NCBI GenBank assembly: GCA_007129135.1
Contig: SKWB01000394.1
Location: 1 to 18,841, forward strand
From: Halococcaceae archaeon
GTDB taxonomy: Archaea > Halobacteriota > Halobacteria > Halobacteriales > Halalkalicoccaceae
Length of the DNA: 18,841 bases
Reading direction: 5' to 3'
Position 1 is the stretch's first letter, and the number at the start of each line of letters is the position of its first letter. The position numbers and the translations under genes are program-made. The notes under the pieces are model-generated. The model worked only from the letters and a program-made list of their open reading frames with translations. It did no database searches and was not told where the DNA came from. Positions 14,747 to 18,841 of the stretch are shown here, piece after piece.

Positions 14747-16669
14747 TCACTCTAACTCACGCAGAAACGCCGAGAGGACCTCGTTCACCGCGGCGGGGTT
14801 GTCGTGGTTCGCGAGATGGCCCGCGTCGGCTATCGTCGCACGGTCACACTCTGCGAGGTCTCTGCACCACTCGCCTGCTTTCTTCCGAAGGAGGGCGTTC
14901 TCCCGGTCGCCGACGACGATCAACTGCGGGCGATCGATCGGGTCGGAGATACCCGCAGCGAGGTCACGGATCAGTCCCTCCTCGAGATACAGCATGTTCT
15001 CCTTCCCGGTGGTCGAACTCGCTCGCTCGGCGTACGCCCGTGCGGGAGGGCTGTGAGCGACGATCCGTCCGAACAGCGGGGGGATCGATCGAGCGGGCAG
15101 CCGTTTCAGGACAGCCTGGTGGGCCTCGTAGAGCGCGATCCAGCGGTTCGAAAAGCCGTCGTGAAGCGGGTATCCGCCGACGTGAACGAGGCCACGTACG
15201 CGATCGGGATGGGAGTCGGCGAACTGCTGATGCACCAGACTTCCCATCGACTGGCCGACCAGCACCGCACGCTCGATACCCTCCTCCTCCAGGATACCCA
15301 GGAGACAGTCGGCGGCGTCCCCGAGTCGAAGCGGTTCGTTCAACCCGTCCGACTCGCCACAGCCGGGCAGGTCCCACGTGAGCAGCCTGTACGGCCCGGC
15401 TAGCTCATCGACCTGTCCTCGCCAGGTCCCGTGGTCGAGGGCGAACCCGTGCGTGAAGACGACCGTTGTAGCGTCCTCGGGTCCCGTCAGTTCGTAGAAC
15501 ACGCCTCCGAGGTCGCTTTCGTATCGTCGCGTGGAACTCTCGGACGGTGAGCCGCGGCGGCGATTCGAGGGGTCGGAATCGAGGCGTGTCGAATCCCCGT
15601 CACGCGATCGTTTCCGGGCGGACGCGGCGAGCGCGAACGCGAGTGCACCGAGAGCGAGTGCCGGAACGGCGATACCGGCCCAGTTCACGCGGAGCTCTCG
15701 TCTCCCCTCGGGATACGGCGGGGTTTCGGGGTCGAAGTACGGTGCCAGTCGGTCGATGGCGTCGGTTTCGCCGCCTGCGTCGTCGAGGATCGACCGCAGC
15801 TCCCCGTATAGGTACTGCATCTCGCCGCGACCCTGGCGGCTGTGGCCCTCGATCGAGACCTTCGCGTACTCCCGTCGCATGAGCCACCCGATCGTGTACA
15901 CCCAGATCGGTTCCGGAACGTACTCGAACAGCCTGACGACCGGCGGACTCGGCGCGTAGCCGGCGGCACGGAGTCCCCGGAGTGCTTCTTTGGTCGCGCG
16001 GACCGAGAGCACGAGCAGGTCTCTGGTCTCGCCAAGGCGTTTCATCTCCGTATCCGCGGCGTACAGCGCGGGTACGAGCCCGGGGATCAGCAACGCGACG
16101 TGATACCTCAGCCACCGCTCCATGTCCGTTCGGATCTCGACGTCGTACCCTCGCATGCTCCGCAGGACGTCCGCTACCCGTCGGGTTCGCGGCCTGATCG
16201 ACCCGTCGACCTCACCGATCGGAATGGTGTAGCTCCTCTCCTCGTCGATCCGAAGGACCCGCATGACGTGTCCGTCCCGGTTCCCGCCCGGATACGGAAA
16301 GCCCAGCATGACACGCTCCTCGCCGAGTGCCGCCACCAGTTCGTCGGCTCCGGCGGCGTTGTTGCCCATGAACAGGAACGTCGGGACGGACCGGTTTTCC
16401 GCCAGCGTCTCCAGTATCCGGACCACGTGGTCTTTCCGCATGACGACCAGCACGAGGTCGTACTGATCGTCCGGCTCGAAGGACTCGACTACGTCGACGT
16501 GAGTGACCTCCTCCTCGTCAGACCCCTCCTCACTGATGACGATCCCGTGCTCTCTCAGGTCGTCCAGCCGCTGGCCCCTCGCGAGTACGGAGACGTCGTG
16601 TCCGGCCTCGTGAAGTCGGGCTGCTTTCAGACTGCCCAGCGGACCCGCACCGTACACCAGTATCTTCAC
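14747..16669 (-). CDS. Fusion: ketopantoate-reductase-like domain, membrane segment, alpha/beta hydrolase
   Basis: The gene encodes a single 640-residue protein. Residues 1-325 look like the ApbA/PanE family: NAD(P) motif GAGPLG (7-12), VVMRKDH near Lys 79, and FMGNNAAG (100-107). Where family enzymes carry the catalytic Lys (WxKL.VN) this one has WLRYHVALL (186-194), with Arg 188, so true ketopantoate reduction is doubtful. A hydrophobic helix at about 328-351 (VNWAGIAVPALALGALAFAL) and a charged, Ser/Arg-rich linker follow. Residues about 385-640 are an alpha/beta hydrolase with HG oxyanion turn (407-408), DLPGCGESDG, nucleophile elbow GQSMG (Ser 474), acid Asp 588 and His 618 (DAGHL). Hydrolases of this type cleave esters or related bonds. 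The start GTG 16669 is preceded by GGAGGG. No frameshift is evident. Confidence 0.88.
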   Translation of the reverse strand: MKILVYGAGPLGSLKAARLHEAGHDVSVLARGQRLDDLREHGIVISEEGSDEEEVTHVDVVESFEPDDQYDLVLVVMRKDHVVRILETLAENRSVPTFLFMGNNAAGADELVAALGEERVMLGFPYPGGNRDGHVMRVLRIDEERSYTIPIGEVDGSIRPRTRRVADVLRSMRGYDVEIRTDMERWLRYHVALLIPGLVPALYAADTEMKRLGETRDLLVLSVRATKEALRGLRAAGYAPSPPVVRLFEYVPEPIWVYTIGWLMRREYAKVSIEGHSRQGRGEMQYLYGELRSILDDAGGETDAIDRLAPYFDPETPPYPEGRRELRVNWAGIAVPALALGALAFALAASARKRSRDGDSTRLDSDPSNRRRGSPSESSTRRYESDLGGVFYELTGPEDATTVVFTHGFALDHGTWRGQVDELAGPYRLLTWDLPGCGESDGLNEPLRLGDAADCLLGILEEEGIERAVLVGQSMGSLVHQQFADSHPDRVRGLVHVGGYPLHDGFSNRWIALYEAHQAVLKRLPARSIPPLFGRIVAHSPPARAYAERASSTTGKENMLYLEEGLIRDLAAGISDPIDRPQLIVVGDRENALLRKKAGEWCRDLAECDRATIADAGHLANHDNPAAVNEVLSAFLRELE

Positions 16670-16822
16670 GAGCAGCCCTCCCTCGGTGGGGACCGACCGA
16701 GATACCGATGTGGACGTCCGCCGCGTCGTGCGGACGAGAGGACAGACTGTGTGGATCTCCCGCTTCCCAAGTCCATAGTATCACCAGGGGAACCAGACCG
16801 ATATAGTGAGCAGGTGGTTCCC

Positions 16823-16859
16823 GAGGTTCGAGAACGGATCGGATCGATCCCCGAACCTC
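16823..16859 (-). terminator. Stem-loop after the CPBP protease gene
   Basis: GAGGTTCG (16823-16830) and CGAACCTC (16852-16859) form a perfect 8-bp stem. The intervening loop contains the 10-base palindrome GGATCGATCC. It starts 28 bases after the stop of the minus-strand protease gene. No T-run follows, so termination is only a possibility. Confidence 0.35.
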
Positions 16860-16886
16860 CAAGCCGTCCGATCGATCGCGACCGTA

Positions 16887-17732
16887 TCAGTCTGCTACCC
16901 GTCTGGCGTGGAGGTCCGTTCCGACGAGACCGATCACCACGAGAGCGAGTATCCACATGAGCAGCGCGTGAGAGACGTTGAGCGAGACGAGCATCCCCCA
17001 ATCGGGAACGCCGTCGACGATCACCAGGTCGACATCGAGGGGGACGAGCGCTCCGAGGGCGTTTTCGCTCCCGTGCATCACCATCACGAGCAGGATGCTC
17101 CCACCGGAGCCGTTGTAGACCCAGGCGAGCAGCACAGAGAACCCGGTTATCCCGACGAAGTACACCGCCTGTGACGCGAGCGGCCACTGCGAGTGAGGCG
17201 CGGTCGGATCGATGAACAGCGGCAGGTGCCAGAGACCCCAGAGGATTCCGATCACGATCGCCGCCAGCAGTCCTCCGTATCGCTGCTGTAGCTCGGGCTG
17301 TGCGAACCCTCGCCACCCGATCTCCTCCTGGCCGCCTCCGATGAACGTCCCCAGCACGATGCCGAACGCGAGCGTCAGCAGGTGGGGTGAGAACGTCCCG
17401 AAGTCGACCGGTCCTCCGAGGAGGTCGACGACGGCCGCGGACGCGAGTGCAACGGCTGCCGGGATTCCGATCGCCGCCACGTACCACTTCGGGTGGACGC
17501 GCCAGTCGACGATGCCGCTGGCCCACTCTCGCAGGTCGTCCTCGCTCACGTAGACGACGACGACCGCCGCGATCGCGGGTCCGGATGCGGTCAAGAACCC
17601 GCTCAGGATCCATCGCGTCCACGAAGGCTCCATACCGACCAGGATCACGAACCCGTTGAGGCTCCAGGAGATGGCGTACGTCAGAACGAAGAACGCCACG
17701 AGACGGTGAGCGCGGATCCAGGTCGAGAGCAT
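16887..17732 (-). CDS. CPBP (Abi/CAAX-type) intramembrane protease-like protein
   Basis: The gene encodes a 281-residue polytopic membrane protein. The three conserved blocks of the CPBP family are all present: GGGQEEIGWRGF (132-143, EExxxR), LWGLWHLP (164-171, His 169) and VMVMHGSENALG (216-227, His 220 and Asn 224). About eight hydrophobic helices surround them. In eukaryotic relatives these residues cleave prenylated CAAX proteins. In prokaryotes members process or modify membrane proteins, bacteriocin immunity factors or other peptides, and the substrate here is unknown. The frame could start at a TTG five codons upstream (17747), but the ATG at 17732 directly before LSTWIRAHRLVAFFVL is more natural. 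No partner gene is obvious. It is on the same strand as its neighbours with gaps above 160 bases. Confidence 0.9.
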   Translation of the reverse strand: MLSTWIRAHRLVAFFVLTYAISWSLNGFVILVGMEPSWTRWILSGFLTASGPAIAAVVVVYVSEDDLREWASGIVDWRVHPKWYVAAIGIPAAVALASAAVVDLLGGPVDFGTFSPHLLTLAFGIVLGTFIGGGQEEIGWRGFAQPELQQRYGGLLAAIVIGILWGLWHLPLFIDPTAPHSQWPLASQAVYFVGITGFSVLLAWVYNGSGGSILLVMVMHGSENALGALVPLDVDLVIVDGVPDWGMLVSLNVSHALLMWILALVVIGLVGTDLHARRVAD

Positions 17733-17910
17733 GCGGCTGTGTACCAAGGGGTCAGGATCGTACTAGTCCTTTCCGGTTCGATCGGGAGAAAACGGCAGAA
17801 CAGGTCCTGAGAGGGGAGAAATCCGCTACCTGAAGGTGACAGTCTGTGACCGTCGGTCTCGGTGGGAGGAAGCTAGAACGAATCGGATTCGCGGTTCCGT
17901 ACTCGTGGGC

Positions 17911-18841
17911 CTACTCCTCTCGCGGGATCGCCTGTGCCTCGCCCGTTCCACGAGCGTCGGCGATCCCGACGTACTCCTCGCCGATCGAGAGCGCCTGGAT
18001 CGCACCGATGTCGCTCGGCTCGTCGTCCGTCTCGTAGCCGAGTTCGTCGAGTCCCCGCCGTGAGTCCTCCGGGAGAGTCGACTCCCAGCGCACGCTCGTC
18101 GATGCACCACTGAACACACGCGGTTCCGCTATGGCGGTCGCGGGGTCGACGCCGTGGGCGAGGACCCCTTGGAGGATCTGGGTGACGACGCTCGGGATCG
18201 TCGCGCCGCCGGAGCCACCGAGTGCCAGGATCGGCTCGCCGTCGTCGAGGACGATCATCGGGCTCAAGGTGCTCACTGGGCGCTTGTTCGCCGCGACGGA
18301 GTTCGGCCCGTCAGAGCTGAAATCGAAGTTCGTCAGCGAGTTCGAGAGGACGATCCCACGACCGGGAACGACGATCCCGCTCCCGAACGGCATCGAGAGC
18401 GTGCTCGAACACGAGACGACGTTCCCCTCGCTATCGGCGACCGAGAAGTGTGTCGTTCCCCCCTCGCGTGGCAGGCGGTCGCGCTCTCGTGACGGGTCGC
18501 CACTGCCGTCCTGGAACGTCCAGGGGTCGCCCGCTTCGACGGCCCGGTTCGCGACATCGGACTCGATCCCGTCTGCCCGCCGCGAGAGGTACAGCTCGTC
18601 GAGCAGCCCCTCGGTTGGGACGTCGACGACCGACGCGTCCCCGAGGTGAGCCCAGTTGTCCGCATACGCGAGGCGGGTCGCCTCGAGGAGTGCGTGATAC
18701 CGATCCGTCGAGTGACGGTCGAGTTCCCCCGCACCGAGCGTTTCGAGCAGTTTCAGGGCCTGGATCACGGTGATCCCGCTCGAGGGTGGCTGGGCTGTGA
18801 TACACGGACAGTCGTTCACTCGGCCGACGACCGGGTCGTCG
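17911..18841 (-). CDS. ggt: Gamma-glutamyltranspeptidase, C-terminal part (5' end outside window)
   Basis: About 310 residues are visible, with the N-terminus beyond the right edge. The product hydrolyses or transfers the gamma-glutamyl group of glutathione-like thiols; haloarchaea use gamma-glutamylcysteine. The visible start VVGRVNDCPCITAQPPSSGITVIQAL corresponds to the late large-subunit region (the PPSSGG segment of the family). The catalytic and self-cleavage threonine is in GGTTHFSVADSEGNVVS (coding near 18456). The small-subunit signatures STLSMPFGSGIVVPGRGI, KRPVSTLSPMIVLDDGEP and LALGGSGGATIPSVV follow. The stop at 17911 gives a normal end. A GTG at 18819 is an internal codon, not the start. 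Whether it is exported cannot be seen. Confidence 0.93.
   Translation of the reverse strand, partial: DDPVVGRVNDCPCITAQPPSSGITVIQALKLLETLGAGELDRHSTDRYHALLEATRLAYADNWAHLGDASVVDVPTEGLLDELYLSRRADGIESDVANRAVEAGDPWTFQDGSGDPSRERDRLPREGGTTHFSVADSEGNVVSCSSTLSMPFGSGIVVPGRGIVLSNSLTNFDFSSDGPNSVAANKRPVSTLSPMIVLDDGEPILALGGSGGATIPSVVTQILQGVLAHGVDPATAIAEPRVFSGASTSVRWESTLPEDSRRGLDELGYETDDEPSDIGAIQALSIGEEYVGIADARGTGEAQAIPREE

Noticed and set aside
15842..16960. 372-codon open frame on the plus strand
   Set aside because: It is antisense to the reductase-hydrolase fusion, has no domain features and crosses an intergenic region.
1..18841. CRISPR array, transposase or integrase
   Set aside because: No regularly spaced direct repeats and no transposase or recombinase motifs were seen on either strand.

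Overview
The window looks like haloarchaeal chromosomal DNA. It is GC-rich, with strongly acidic proteins, twin-arginine lipoprotein signals (RR motif followed by L-A-G-C), T/A-rich TATA-like boxes about 27 bases before a start codon (leaderless messages), and a winged-helix regulator with CxxC zinc ribbons of a halophilic type. No rRNA operon, insertion sequence or CRISPR array is visible. Layout, left to right: a FemAB/GNAT-like acyltransferase runs off the left edge (minus strand). It is followed by a tRNA-like, probably decayed element with its own promoter, then about 600 bases without a convincing gene, then a MATE-family exporter (minus strand). From 3455 to 9610 lies a complete five-gene peptide/nickel-type ABC importer operon on the plus strand: substrate-binding lipoprotein, two permeases and two ATPases, with 4-base gaps or ATGA overlaps between the last four. 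From 9791 to 14541 is a second module. It consists of two paralogous Tat lipoproteins with a deacetylase-like (NodB) fold that have lost the metal ligands, a winged-helix/zinc-ribbon regulator between them, a small membrane protein co-transcribed with the second lipoprotein, and a 460-base non-coding stretch packed with inverted repeats. From 14747 to the right edge, on the minus strand, come a fusion of a ketopantoate-reductase-like domain with a membrane segment and an alpha/beta hydrolase, a CPBP (Abi-type) intramembrane protease-like protein, and the C-terminal part of a gamma-glutamyltranspeptidase that runs off the right edge. How the genes work together: the ABC operon would capture an oligopeptide-like or related solute outside the cell and import it with ATP. 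The two pseudo-deacetylase lipoproteins are probably surface proteins, and the regulator between them is the obvious candidate controller. The palindrome GAGATCTC recurs in four non-coding places around this module. The remaining genes show no clear pathway link. The most unusual observations are: (1) the ABC substrate-binding protein appears circularly permuted, with its C-terminal segment moved to directly behind the lipobox; (2) the ketopantoate reductase-TM-alpha/beta hydrolase fusion; (3) the pair of deacetylase-fold lipoproteins that keep the fold but not the metal site; (4) the run of back-to-back inverted repeats at 12628-12779.
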